DNA from: Siphlonurus alternatus | Taxonomy: Eukaryota; Arthropoda; Insecta; Ephemeroptera; Siphlonuridae | Length of the DNA stretch: 64,000 nt | Assembly (NCBI GenBank): GCA_949825025.1 | Contig: OX463786.1 | Location: forward strand, 11,460,387-11,524,386 | Direction of reading: 5' to 3' | Shown: positions 24,801 to 39,800 of the stretch, piece after piece | How positions within the stretch are numbered: position 1 is the first letter of the stretch | How the letters are laid out: every line of letters starts with the position of its first letter | The notes under the pieces: model-generated | The model's input: the letters and a program-made list of their open reading frames with translations, nothing else | Database searches by the model: none | What the model was told of the DNA's origin: nothing | Translations under genes and position numbers: made by a program

Positions 24801-27800
24801 ATATTTCTTAAAGGCGAAAAGTTATTAATTTGGTGTAATAGTACTAATTTTCTTTCCTCCAACATCATTGCAGGCACATTGTCCATCCTTCAACAATAAT
24901 ACTTACAACCTGGACAGAGACTTGAGGTGGCTGATCCTCTCTCGCTGGATTGACTGAATCTCATTCACGTCCAAATACCTGAAACAAAGAGTTAACACAT
25001 TTAATTATTAGTTTTTATTTTTAGTTGTAATTAAAGTATGCAAATGAATGAAATTATATTTTTAAATTTTTAATAAAATTAATTATATTTTATGATATAA
25101 TATTCAGTAAATTTTTTTTTTTTTTTTATATATTTAAGAAATAAGTAAAATACCATTTAAAATTGGGAGTTTTGAAATAACCTAATAAATAAACAGTTGA
25201 AATTTTATGCGTTAGATATAATATATTTATGTTAGTCAATTTGTATATTGTATAAAACCATAAAATTGAAGGAAGGGATTATTCATATTGGTGTCCTTAT
25301 ACTCACAGCTCTGACGTCTCTGGTGGTATTCCTCTAGGGATCTCCTTCAGCTTGGCACGGCTACATCGCACCACGGTACCGGCACAGGAGCACTTGGGAG
25401 GGCAGTAGTCATCGCCCAGGCATCCCACGTCAGCATCTCCTAGACAAACAAATATCATTGGTACCAGCTGAAATTGATACCAGAAGTCCCATCTGTACCA
25501 TGGTATTTCTTGGAGAGGCAAATTCCTATTTTTTGGAATTGGTAACATCCAGGGCTCTTAAAATACATTACTGTTTTCTTGATACACTCTTCCGAGTTCT
25601 GATTTTCCAGGATTCTATGAACATCACTTTGTTGCATTGTTAAAAAAAAATATAGAGATGCCCCGGCATCTTGACTGAATTTCCACAGTTCCCTCAGTTA
25701 CCACCCATACATTGTTTGGACAGGTACCACGCCATGGCCACAATTCATTTTCTCCCTTATCTTTACCCAACCCCATTCCACTTTCTGTTATAAACATTAT
25801 GTAGTTATGATATATTAATCAACATAAAATAAAAAAGGGGACATTATTCATATGCTACTGATGTTTTTTAACTTTAAAGAAGTAAGATTGGCATTGAGAA
25901 AACATCGCCTAATAAAGACATAATTTCATTCTAACCCCGACTCTATCTTAAATCTCATAGGGGTGCATCTCTTAATTATAATTACACCCTAACATCCCTA
26001 GCTTTTAAAATACATCACTGATCCCTTGATATAAATCCCTCTGCTCCTCCAGAATTTTATGGACATCACAGTCCATCGATAAAAAAAATATCCATCTTGA
26101 CTGAGTTTCCACAGTTTCCTCAATCATATAGACCTATAAATTGTTGGGACACGTAACATGCCGTGGCCATAACATTATCTCCCTTATTCCTATGCAATGT
26201 CCACATCTAGCATTAAGCCCTTAAGGGTACATTCAATAATTACAATTATACCTTTACATAAATCCCCCCTGCATGCGAGAGGACTAAAAAAATTACCTCC
26301 ATTGGGGTCATTTGTGAGAATTCCTTTGAGCCAAACATTGCCTATAAAGAAATTATTCTAACATTTATAACCCCGACTCTAATTTGAAGCTCATGCATTC
26401 ATTAAAACTACCTACCCTTCATGACTCCCCGACTCACCTGTACATTTGAACTCGTGCGAGGGGACCTCATGTACGGGAATGTCCTTCAGTCTGGGTGGGG
26501 CGGCACATCGTGGTGACCCTGAGGCGAGGTCCTTACGTCTGAGCCACTCTCCCAGCCAAGCCAGGTGACAGTTGCAGATGTAAGGGTTCGACATCAGGTT
26601 GCTGCAACGTGAGGGCAGGATGTTAACAAAGATTATTTGTGCAATGGAGAGTTTGTAGTCCCAAGTATTACTAGTTGCAGCCCTTTTAGCGCGGTAATCA
26701 AACAGATGATTGACTGAAGAAGGTATATGAGGCATTTGTGTCGGGTTATTTTGTTATTTTAACGCAAGTTAATTTCTTCGGTGTACTTAATTTATATTTT
26801 CTATTAACTACAATAAATTTTATATAGATAAAAAAAAATCAATCTTAATAGGCTTCAAATAATTTTAGCAAAACTCGTGCACTATAGAAATTTGTTTTTC
26901 ACCTCTTTTACTGAACACAATCATAATTTTATTTAAAAAAAATTGTAATAAAATTAAATAAATACTATTATATTTATCGTATGATTTAAGTTCACCTCAT
27001 AATCATAATAATCAGTCAAATAATTCTTAAAATTGAAATTATTTTAATTAAATAAATTAAATTATTAAATTTGTTTAAAAATAATTAATAACAATAATTA
27101 CTAATAACAAAACATTTAATTATTATTGTAAAATATACTTACAGTGTTTGCAATGACGTGAGGGGATCGAATGACCCAGGCATGACACAAGAAATCTGGT
27201 TGTCGTACAAGGAGCTGGAAGAAAACAAGGTCATATATATAACTTTTGTAATAAAAACATGATATCACAAATTAATAGTGTGATAAAGTTAGAGAGTCGA
27301 AGTATATATTTCAACAAGACGTTTAATAAGTTTGTGTGAGGATAATTAAAAGAGAATGAAACAAATTTTTAGAAATGTAAAATGTGACATCATATGATTA
27401 GTATTTCTTTGCTCTTTCCGTTAAATTTCTTATCCGTTATTTATACACGCGATAATAATAAATTTATTTTACTTTAATCCTTAACGCTTGTAACTCGCTT
27501 ATACATGATGTCCAGTTTTTAATTATGTAAAGATCAATCTATGTTAATTAATCCATATTAGGAAGCCACCCCTATACTTCCATCTACAGAAACAGATATC
27601 AAATTGGATAATTATAATCCATTTTCAATTGATAGCGACGATTTGAATTTATAAATTTAAAACTCTACTTATTTAAAAAGAATTGCAAAGAGAGTCATAT
27701 AATTCAGTACAAAAAATATATGGGGAAAAAATATTAAATAAATTTATTTTATTACTAAAAATTCTAATAATAAATTTTTAATTTCCATTTTTATACTCAC

Positions 27801-30800
27801 AGTGTTTTGAGACTATTTAGGCCAACAAACATTTTGTTATGGATCTCACGCATCTTGTTTTCTGCCAGCAATCTGTGAACAATAAAAATCGAGTAAATAA
27901 ATAAATAATATTGCAAATGTATTATAAAATGGTAAATTATGTACATTTTAATTAAAAATACATATTGTAATACAGACTTGTGATGTGATTTGCCTTTTAA
28001 TGCTTAAATATTAGGTCTGTTCGTAAATACACAATCAGAAAGAATCGATTATTTGTGATGAACCTTATGTTCCATGTACAGAGGGTTAAGATATAATCGA
28101 TTCTCTCTGATTGTGTATTTACGAACAGACCCAATTAACTATTCATTTATCTTGATTTCATTAAAATTATAATTTCAATCCTCATCGCTTCTAGTGTGAA
28201 ATAACTCCACAAAAATCGTCTTTATTGAAAAATCATTACTGTGTGTGCAGACTTACAAACAATAATTAAATTTTATCATTGCATTTACATTAATTACTGT
28301 TGGAAATTTTAAATTTAATAATGTGTTTGTATTTGATTTTCTTAAATTAAATAATAAATAATTATTATAAGATAAATTTATGAAAACAATTGGTATTTAA
28401 ATAATACAATATTTTATATTCTTTTCTCCTAAAATCCCCCTAAAATTTCCTTTCCGCTAATGTATACTATTGAAAATCGTATGGTGACGCACTTCAGTTA
28501 TTTAAATAATTGAGCAATCTTTGAATACAATATATATTATATTTTTATTAATTAAAATAATTTTATATTATTTATAAAATTTAAAAATATTTTTAGTTAT
28601 TATCAAGATTTTTACATAGAATTGATATTTCTAGTTGTTGTTTATACTCACAGCTCGTGCAGTCTGCCACACCCCTCGAAAGTGTTTTGTTCGATGCCTG
28701 AGATCTTATTACGTCTCAGGTCCACGCGAGTGAGGCTGGCGAGGCGGCCAAACAGACCGTCCGCTCGCAGACGGGAGATCTCGTTGTCATTCAGCAGCCT
28801 GCAAATAGAGGTCAGATTCAGGCCAAATGTGTGGGAAAGTAAACCTTAAATGATTTTGCACCTGGAGGTTAGGCAACTTTTGCAGCACTAAAAGAAAGCA
28901 GGTTACATATTCACCAGGGGCAATAAGGGAAAACAGTTTTGTTTAGTACTTAAGGTAGAGATAATACGGATCAGCTGGCCCAATGCTAACATTGGTTTAA
29001 CAATGTTTAACATGGAGAAATGGAACTTCCATGTTAAATTAGTCAACTTTAAAAATTAATAACTCGAAAACTAGCTCGTTTTTGTATACCTGATATTTTA
29101 CCTACTGATAGGGGATGTAGAGGAGAACATTTTAATTTTTTTTTCATAATTTTTATGAATGGGATTTTTTTAGCATTAGGCCAGCTGATCCGTATTATCT
29201 CTACTTTAAGTAGATGAAAGACTATGTTTTCAGTGTAAGGTAAACAGTTACTTAAGATAGTTTGCATCTTTGATATCGGGTGATGGTCTTGGCGTTTAAT
29301 AGAGTGATTTAAACAATATTACTTTCACTCCTCGCATCTAAAAAGTTCCTTTCTGAAACCTTGTTAATCGCCATGCTGTCTTACTGGCAATGGTGATTAA
29401 CAAGACTGCAGAATGATTTTTTTTTTTTTTTTTTTTTAGATGCGAGAGGCGAGGAGTGTAAAATAAAAATTATTTACGAAAAATATATATGACTTGTATA
29501 TTTTCTTATAAAAACTCACAGTTCTGTGGTATACTGCGGCAAGTCCTTGGGGATCTCCGTGAGTCCTCTCGAGGAACAGTCCACGGTGGTGCCTTCACAA
29601 GTACACCCTGCAGGACACGCGCTATCGATCACACACTCCCCGGCGTGGCGCGTCCGGAGTTCCTCAGAGCCTAAGACAGTGTATATTTAATTTAGTAAAT
29701 GCATATATTTGCAAAAATAGCATGTGGTATTCTGTTTTAAAAAAGAGCACTCTTGGATTGGCATTCGTAGTTCTTCAAAGCCTAAGGCATGGTATATTTT
29801 AGTTAGTAAATGTTTGTAGTTGTAAATAGTATGTGCCAAACCTTTTTTGGAGTGGTGTTGGTAGTTCCTCAGAGCATATGAAATGGTATATTTTAGTTTA
29901 AAAAATATATAAAGCAATTCAAAAGTGTAATTTATTTGTCACATTATTATTTATTACATACTTTGTTAATAAAGTCCATTAGGCCTAACATTTTCCTGAC
30001 GTTTACGTTTCTTTCCTATGCTTCCCCTCCACCTTCTAATACAATCCTTATGGCGTGACGTCATGAAAATTATAAGCGGAATGGATTATAGCACTCTCCT
30101 TGACGTGGCATTGCTAGTAATGGTGTATTTTATACTGTATGGCAGTTAAATGTTATTATCATAGGTCAAGGTATAAATGTGTCACCCATTCCACAGCGTA
30201 TTCTGTTTAGAGTACCTCAAAGCGTAGGATAACGTATTAGAAGCATTTAAAAAAAAAGTGTTAAATCCCAGATTTAAGTGCTTCTTATATTATTTTTATA
30301 TAATTATATAACGCATTCAAAAATAAATAAGTCAAATGTTATAGATTTATTTGTAAACAGACACTTTTACCACTTCACACGATCAATATAATATATATAT
30401 ATATATATATATGATTTATTATTATTAGTGTATATAATGTCCTCAAGTTATTATAAATATTAAAATTCTTATTAAATATGCCATAAATTTTAATACTATT
30501 TCGTTGATTGGCTATACGAAAAAGTTTTTAAAATTCTTATGGCAATTTATACTCCTCGAATCAAGTTACCCATGCTGTTAGTTTACTAAAATAGTCTATT
30601 ATTTGAGTATTTCTTTTAACTATTTTTTTTTTTATATTATTAACTCCTAAAAATGCATATTTGTATCCCTATCTCTTATTATGCCTCTACAGCATTCTAA
30701 TTTTTTTCAAGGTGCAATAATTTTCAGACACTATGATCTCACTTATAAACAATTTAAAGCCACGCAATTTACATATTAGTGCTACTGTAATAAAATCGCC

Positions 30801-33800
30801 ACTGAAAGTGCACTTGAGAAATTAAGGCGGTCGTAAATCACTGAGAATACGTCACTGTGAATCTTCAATGACGCACCACATTAGGTCGTAAAAATCGCGA
30901 GATTGCGGTCAGACTCTCGGTATGAAATGACTTGCCGGGATGTTTAAAATAGATTGAATTTGTAATTTTATTACAATTTATATTGAAGGAAATTTAATAG
31001 TTATTAGTATTAATTAACATATTATGCATTTCACACAAGCTAGTAATTGAAACCTACTGCTTATTCAACCCTCGAACTCTCCCTTAAGTTATTTTACTTG
31101 TGAATTTTCTATACTCAGCTAATAAAAAATTAATATTTAATGATTATGTAAAATATTAATGTTGAAAGTACAGTAAAATAAAATTAAATAATTAATTTAA
31201 TATATAACAAAATATTTTAATAATTTGTAAAAATTTATTGAACTAATTAGTATTTTTTTGTTTATATTATTGCAAACGAAATTGCAATGAAAGGTCTAAC
31301 GCTTCATAAAATGTAACGTTATCAATTTTCAATTTGTTCAATATTTAATTATGATTAAATATAATATAAAGAATATATGCATCTTTAGTTAAAACTGTAT
31401 TTTATATTAAAAATAAAAAATTTCCTTTGCGGCCTCACCATGCCCCGGAAGAATCACACAGGGCATGGTGATTAACTAGACTGGCAAATGGAAATTTTCC
31501 ATGACAAGTGTACATCTCGGGACTGCTGCATGGAATATTGATGTTGACTGATTTGCTGTTGTTTAACATATAGATTGCAAATTTTTAGACTCAAGAAGAA
31601 ACCAAGGTACACTTGTCGCCTTGGAAAATTTCCCACTTTCAGGACACAAAGGAAAAATTTCCTAAGCGACGACTGTATGTACTATGCAGTCCAGCCGTTC
31701 CAGAATAGTTATATTTCTCCTCATACACTTTATCACAACTCCAGCAAAGAAACAGAAAAAGGTTCATGTTGTCCTGAATTTTTACAAATTTTTAATTGAA
31801 ATTTTAAATCAACGGACCACCTAAAAGCAAGCTGCAACATACAGGCCACAGAGGTAACTCAAGAAAAGAAACAATGCAGTGAAGAAGAAAAATCAATTAA
31901 TATAAAAATTTCAATGAAAACAAACCATAATTAAGATATTAGTTCCATTAACTCCATTAGCGAAGCGTTAGTTACTAGCCCTATTAGGCTGAATAACCTC
32001 TGCTCGCTTACCCTTACATTTGAACCGGTCGTCATGTAGCGCCTCTATCCTCCGTCTCTGCATTCTCTTAGGAGAGTCACACCGAGCTCCTGACGTTTCG
32101 ATCGGATGTTTGTGAAGATACTCAGCCAGCCAGCGAAGGTTGCAGTCGCATATGAACGGGTTGCGAGCGAGATGTCTGAAACATGGGGAAATTTTATCAG
32201 AGATCTTGTAGTGTAGAGATATAGAACGCTTATGGCTATGGCTAAAATTTTATTCAAACATTACAGATCTTGAAGGAAATGCGAGTACGAAAAAATGTTT
32301 TATTCCAAATTTTCAGCGCGGGGGTGTTCAGATGGCGTTGCAGCTGCAAGTTATAAAGATTTGGGGGTGTGCCGGTCGCATTGCAACTCCATCTGGACGT
32401 CAGGCTCTTTGATTATAAGTAATTATATTATTATATATAGTTATATTATGAGATATAAAAGGAGAGTGAGAGAGGATGTTGTTTTCTATGATTATAATTA
32501 TTATGAATAAAATACATTTTATTTTTTATTTTTAGTTAGACTACTTTTTTATGCATCTTGCATGTTTTGTTTGTTGTTCTGTTTTGTGTTTTTTTTACGT
32601 GCTTTCAACTTGTTTGTAATTAATATGATTCTGACGTGCTTACATTGTTGTACAATCAAAAGATAATGAAATAAAATAATTATGAATATCAGTGAGAGAG
32701 AGAGGGCAGATAGTGAACTTTTCTTAGCGAATTTCGCAAGAAGATTCATGAAAGAAATTACATTTTTAAAGTTATTTATGAATTGTTTTAATGCATGCAG
32801 CGTTAAGAATAAATAGCTATAAATGCTAATAAAAAATAAAATGATGCAATTTGCAATAGTTGATTGAAGAATGCATTCAATTATTGACAAAATTACTCTC
32901 TCTTCATAACACAATTTTTTTAGTGTAAAGTAGAAACAAAAATTTAAATTAATTAATAATGTTTCATTTTTTTAATTACAACATTTTTTAAAGTTCTAAT
33001 GAATTTAAATTAATTTAAAATATTTTTTTTGTTAAATTAAATTTTAGTCCGTTATTATCTTTGATTTTCTACAGTTTAATATTATGAATTATTTTTACAA
33101 TACTATAAAGTAAAACTTCACAAAATAATTAAAATTAGTTTTCAAGTAGAGTTCAATACAGCTTGGTAGCACCAAAATGAATCTACGCCATGGTGTCTCA
33201 TTTTTAATTGTGTATTTTTGGAATAATTTTAATTTGAATGATGAAAATGTCAGCAAGTTAATTGGTATACATAACTTGTAAATAAAATATGAACATTCAA
33301 TATTACATGCAATCGAAAGGCAATAAAAAATTATGAATATTTTAATATTCAACTTTCAATATTTCATATTTTCTGTTAATATAACAATGAGTAACATTTA
33401 ATTAGGTAACGATATTTTTTATAATGAGGATATTTTTAATTTATATTTTAGCTATATTTATCAGCAGATTCTGTTATTTTAATATACCATAATTTGAACT
33501 TTGAACAGTAAAAAAAAAAAACAGTCATTCTTAAAATGACGAATATCTAAAAATATAAACTAAATATCAATATATTTAAAAATCACTTTTAATTGGTTAC
33601 TAAATTTATTGCATTTCAGCTTTATATACATAAAAAAAAAAATGTGGCAAAATCCACACAATTCTACCAATTAATTTAATTGGAAGATATATAATAGACA
33701 TTAAAATTCATTTCTGACACAAAAATACGATTTCTTAGTAAAAAAAAAAAAAGAGTATCATGGTACTAAGTTTAGAAATTCTTGTGGTTGAGTTCCCTCC

Positions 33801-36800
33801 CCTTTTAGCTGTCTTATTAAAGGCATACAGGCCTCAAATTACAAATTAGATAGTCACCAAGTGGGTTTAGAGTAAATAATCAACATTCGCATCATTTTTT
33901 TCCACGCGTGATGCATCCGTGCGAAGTCGCAGTTCTAAGTAAGAAATTTAGTCCTTGATGACGTCATGAAGTCCTTGATGACGTCACAACTCAATGCTAA
34001 TCGGTGCTAGCTGTGAGTTGTGACGTCAGCAAGGACTTTCTTTGTAGCGCGACTTCGCACAGTCGCACCGCGCGCATGTAAAAATAATACGAATGTTTAT
34101 TATAAACTCGAGCAACACTTAATGTCTGTCTAATTTGTAATTTGAGGCGTGTATCCCTTTAATGCAAATTATCTTGGCGGCTTTTCACAGCTGACAAAAC
34201 TCTCACATGAAGTATAAGATTTTCATTATAGATATAGAAGGTATTTTGATTGTTTCGCGTCAAAACTTGTATTATTTTGCACGTAATTATCAACACGTTG
34301 AAACATGACTGAACAAGACAAAAAAAAAAGTTGAAAAACTCAAACAAAAAAAAAACATGATAATAATCTCAAAACATAAACTTGTCAACAAGGACAAGAA
34401 AATAACATTTTTTTTTTTGAAAGAAATAAATTTACATTTTGATATGAAAATTTGTGTTTCCTAAACACGTAAACCTTTCATTGTATATGAATGAACCTTA
34501 TAGGACATCTGTTTATATTTTAAATTTATGGTAACGGAACCTTTTTCTTAATATGGTATTATAAAATGGATACGCCTTCATCAATTTTCATTATAATATC
34601 TTTTGTAGGTGTTTATTATATATTATTAATAATAAATATTTTTAATGTCAACTTTAACTGTACTGAAATTTCGATATTTAACTTATTGAATTTTCCCTTT
34701 TCAATGGAAAACCAACATGGATTTTTTTATTATTATTACAGAAATGAAAAGAGGGTACCAAATTATGCTACTCTGGATTTTTTTGAGTCCTGGAACTATT
34801 TTAAATAATTATTGAAAGTTCTGTGATTTAAGTTGGCACCCCTGAATTCTTAATACAAAGGATAGAGACTGGACGCCCATTGACGCCTCCAGGGGGCGTG
34901 GTTGCACTTTCAATAATTATTTAAAAATAGTTCTGGGTCTCAAAAAAATCTGAAAAAATTCAAAGTAGCATAATTTGGCACCCTCTATTCATTTCTGCAA
35001 TAAAAAAAATTTCATGCAGGTTGTCAATTTAGAAGAAAAATTGATGAGCTTGCAATATTCTTACTTTCGCTTAATTATAAACTATGTTGGTATTATTTAG
35101 AAACAAATCATAATAATTATATAATATAATAAGTATGTACATGGCTAAAAATTTATTTATATTAAAAGTTAAAAATTTTCAAAACATAATTAATCAACAA
35201 GAAATTGTCAACACTAACATTTTATTTAGATGACCTTTGGTACCTCAACTAGGACCCAAAGGCTCCCACACACCCCTGCTGCAAGAACTGCCAGCAAAGG
35301 CCAAACCCTTGGGCACTCGGGAAGAATGGAACGTAATTCTTTCCTTTAATAAAAAAATACTCTCCCATACGTTGTATGCACCGCGTACCGTGTTTTATCA
35401 TGGTATACTGAAAGTCACAAAACTTGACAATTTTTAGTTTAAAAATTTGTAAAAATTGAATAAAATTTATTATAACTTAATTTTTTCTCGTTATTATTGC
35501 TTTTATTTAGTAGTTTAATAAAAGTGCTTATGATTTTATATTTGTAAAAAGTCACCAGCAATATATTGAAATTTTTAAGTTGTACAATTTTTTTTTTTAA
35601 ATTTTATAATTTGAATCTCAGAAATGCATGAAAAAATCTTCTACTAGCAAATTGAAGTAATTTTTACATAAATTTTAGTGTATTAAAATTTTTAACACAA
35701 ATATAGTTAAAATTAGAGATCAAATTTAGTATTAAAAATTTCATGACTCAAAAAATGTTATATGAATAACTCCTAAAATATTTTGGCCAGAACTACTAAT
35801 TTTTTTAGTATTAGCCGAAAATGAATAAATTCTGGGCTTTCTTTTCACATTTCAGTGTTGCAATTTCACATGATAGCCAGTACTGTTATTGCAAACCCCT
35901 TCTCAAAGTTTCAAATCAGAATTATAGCTACAAAATACACCTTTCCGGGATTAGAATCGTTTCAATTCCTGTTGTAATTCTTAAATTTCTTTAACTGTAT
36001 TTACTGAAAAAGATAGATGCACAGTGATGTGAATTTAAGTATATAGCTCGGGGTGTGTGTATCTTTGCTTGATATTGAGTTCACCCTCTTCCATGTCTGA
36101 TATTATAGGTCTATAGTAAAGTCTCCCTTAGTTAATAAAGCCAGCCACAAACATAGGAGTTGCAATATTCTCTAACAAATGCTTTCGACCATAAATTTGT
36201 TAGGCTATATTACTTCCTTGTCTACCTGTATTTTGTTTATTTTATATACTGAGGAGGAAATGAATTCTAGTCTGTATATTCTGATTACAAAGGTGCGTAT
36301 TTGTTGTTGTTGTTGTTTCTAACTCACATGAAAACGTAACAAAAGATTAAAAAATAGTGTGATAAAGAATAGTAAACGAAATGTAGTTTGACATTAAAGT
36401 AAAGCCAGTATTACACGATACAATTTTTCTAACTATTGCATACAATTTTTCCTTACAAGAAAATTTGAACTCCATTTGTTTGTATGGAGATGAAATTTTC
36501 TTGCAAGGAAAAATTGTATGCAAAATTGTATGGTGTAATACAGGCTTAATACACTACATGACATGTGATATTTTCATATAATTATATAAAAAAATCATTG
36601 GCTTATAATCCCGTGTAAATTTAGGTTTGGAATTTTCACCATTATTTTCTGAAAAATCAAACGTGAATTATTTTTTTCCTTTAAGTTAAATTTTTTAAGA
36701 TTCTTTAACTGAAATGTAATTGAAATTCTTGAGAAAGCAATAAAGCAATTTTTGTAGTTCTAATTAGTTTTGTCGTTCACTTGATTTGGAGAATTTTTTT

Positions 36801-39800
36801 TCTTAAGGGAATCTCAAGGACGGCACCTTTTTATATTATTAGTCTTGATTAACTGACGATATTATAAACACAACGTTTAGGGAGTGAAACATATTTGGCA
36901 TCATATTATTACTTCAGGTATGAATATATATTGAAACTAAAATTTTTCTGAACAAAGTAAATTCTTAATTATATTTAGTAATATAACTTTTGTTGTTTTA
37001 TAACATTTATTTGACGCAAATTATTATATTATTACACTAAATAAAAAAAAAATAGAAAAAAATAAATATTAAAAATGTAAAAATATAAAAATTAAAAACT
37101 AATTATAATTTTAATATATTAATTTTGTACTTACAATGTTTGTATACTGCGAAGTGTCGCAAAGGTTCCATTGGCTAGACTCTGGATATTGTTGTCATAC
37201 AAAGATCTGTCAACAAAATACATCAATGGTAAAATATATATTTTTAAGAGAATTCAACATTATGGAAGGAGATACAATTTATATTAATTTAAACTCCCAT
37301 TCTAATAAAAACACTGTGAAGACCATGAAATTAATATGTTTAGCAATTTGTCGCAAAAGTAGTCTTCTGCATTTAGCTAAATTAGTTGTGACGAAATAAT
37401 TGTTTGTTATATGTTTTTCTAATTAAAAATTTACATTACGTTTATAATATATTACCTGGAAGTCAAAAATGATGGCAAACCAAGATTTTATAAAATTTAA
37501 AGCACTTAATTATAAAAACATATAATTAAGAATATAAAATATCTTATATCAATGTATAATTTTATTATTATACAATAGACAATAATGGTTCCTTTTTTTT
37601 ATTTCATAATTAGAAAATTTACATAAAATTATGCTTTTCTGAATTTTTTTCAGATTTTTTGGAGTGCGGGAACTAATTTTTAAAAAATATTTAAAATATC
37701 TGAATTAGGGTGGTACATCTGATGGGACAACCTTGACGTCATCAATAGCCAATCACAGCAACCGTGATGTCATCAATAGCCAATCACAGCACGACAAATG
37801 ACGTCACGGTTGTCCCATCAAGTGTACCACCCTAATTCAGAGATTTTAAATATTTTTTTTAAAACTAGTTCCTGCACTCCAAAAAATCTGAAAAAATTCA
37901 GAAAAGCATAATTTTAGGTATATTTTCTAATTATGAAATAAAAAAATGCAACCATTATTGTCTATTGGGACAATATTGTAGTAGGTCTTTCAGCACCACT
38001 GCATGGACGTTTTTGGAACGTAACTTAAGGGAGGTCTATTTGCCAGGAATGGAGGATACATTACAAATCTGACCCTAAAAGTTAAAATATACTTACAGTA
38101 GGTTGAGGCTGTGAAGATCTTTGAACGAGTCACGACGAATGCAGGAAATTTCATTGGCGTTCAGTAACCTGTTGGGAAAATAAAAAAATAACATGATTAG
38201 TAAAACATAGCAAATAATAAGCTTTTTAATACTTCCTTACGATGTAATTAAATTTCAAGGGTTCAATATATACACGAATTAAATTTTGGATTTGAATCGA
38301 CTCTGGGAGTTCACAATTTCGTTACAAAATTTGTTGTTTTTCACAATTCTCACTGCAACTTGGACATTCTTTAATTTATACAACAAATTATTGAATTAAA
38401 AATATTCATTGCTTCCAATACAATTTAATTCCAATATTTTAAATATTTTATCAATTAAATAATAAAAATAAAATAATTAAAATAATTAAGTGTTTTATTT
38501 ATTTTCAGTATTATTATATTTTACAATCAAATGACGTGACAGTAACAAAAATTAATATAAAATTAATTATATTAATATTAATTAATTAAAATTAATTAAC
38601 TATAAATACAACACTAATAATTGCTTTTAAAAGCTAATCAATTCATCACAAATATTTAGAAAAAATAAAAGTAATAAATTAATTCAAATTTTAAATAATT
38701 TAAAGCATCGTGTTTAACATTTCAATAACAAGATACTAAACAATCGAAGGATTCAAATGAAATGAAATGATTAATAAAATTAGCTTTAAATTCAAAATAT
38801 AATATAATTAATACGAAATAATATACGTTAATAAATCTAAAGAATTAAAAAATTGTAATGTATCATCAAATGGTACAATAATAAAAAATATAATTAAAAA
38901 ACACATTTTATTAATACTCTGTCCCATGAGTATTGTTTTGGTAACATCAAAAGATTATATAAACAGTATAATGGTAGTAATAAAAACAGAATGTCCGACG
39001 TTTGAAGCTATATTGGGTGACTTGGCATTTTTAATGACTATCTAAAGGTCTCAAATATCATCACAGAAAGTGTCAGTTACCTTCCCACTGATATCGATCT
39101 AAGGATTGATTTCATGAGAGTGATTCCACGTAAATATTATCTATGTAGCAACATTACCTTGAAATATTTTTTATATGTAATTTTATATGGGAAAGTTTTA
39201 TTTTTATTTTAGTCATTACAATTCAGACATTAATTGTAACTATGTTTTATGTTTAAAATCTTCATTTTTATGTAATATACACTTCGGCATATATATAATG
39301 CAGTATATAATACTGGGATGTTACTATAATTTGATTTCTTATTCTTTACATATCATACTCTATTATACTTGATTATCATCGTGTTTGTAATATAATGTAC
39401 ATAGTTTGTAACAAAGATTCATTGGCCGAAGAAGAGCCAAAGTTGTCACGAACAGTCACGATCATAACCAAGTTGGATATGAAGATTGCCTACAGCTCGA
39501 AGAGATACACGTTTTCAATTTTGAATGCATTGTGTTTTGGTGGTTGGCGAAGGAGAATAAAGTACGCGAAGGGGGCAAAAATTGTGTTTTGGGACTCAAC
39601 CAGGGTTCATGAAGGTACTTACAGCAGCTGGAGGTTTGAGAGACCGTGGAAGACCCCTGCAGGAAGGTCGGTTATCTTGTTACCGTACAGGACCCTGTGG
39701 ACATGACGAGTTAGAACATCGCGATCGACAAAAGATTTCATACAGGGCGTTATTTTTAAGTATTCTTTTGCTCAAATAAACCCAAACTGTTAACATTCCA

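Larger units (their letters stand above)
22358..24906 (-). other. D4 introns between LRR exons
   Basis: Four AT-rich introns of about 320-850 bp around the exons at 22682, 23319 and 24239. The intron at 23391-24238 has a GC-richer patch (23451-23600) starting with a 20-nt word GATACACCCCTAAGAGCTTA also found at 13923-13942, and the dispersed motif ACTGAGGGAACCGTCGAAAACC. No exon-like sequence. Confidence 0.55.
26602..28651 (-). other. D3 introns
   Basis: Three AT-rich introns around the exons at 27143 and 27801. The only clear element is the short foldback at 28014-28132. Confidence 0.6.
28799..29519 (-). other. D3 cap to LRR intron
   Basis: Holds two foldback elements (28950-29209, 29326-29458) in only 720 bp. 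Nothing else recognised. Confidence 0.6.
32176..37134 (-). other. large D2 intron (5 kb)
   Basis: Holds foldback elements at 33816-34163, 34703-35029 and 36402-36547. A GC-richer patch at 35237-35340 can be read as a short frame on the plus strand but matches no family I know. The rest is AT-rich. Confidence 0.6.

Noticed and set aside
35237..35437. 66-codon plus-strand frame with proline/leucine-rich start
   Set aside because: No family resemblance and no supporting signals; the GC-richer part may be an old repeat fragment.
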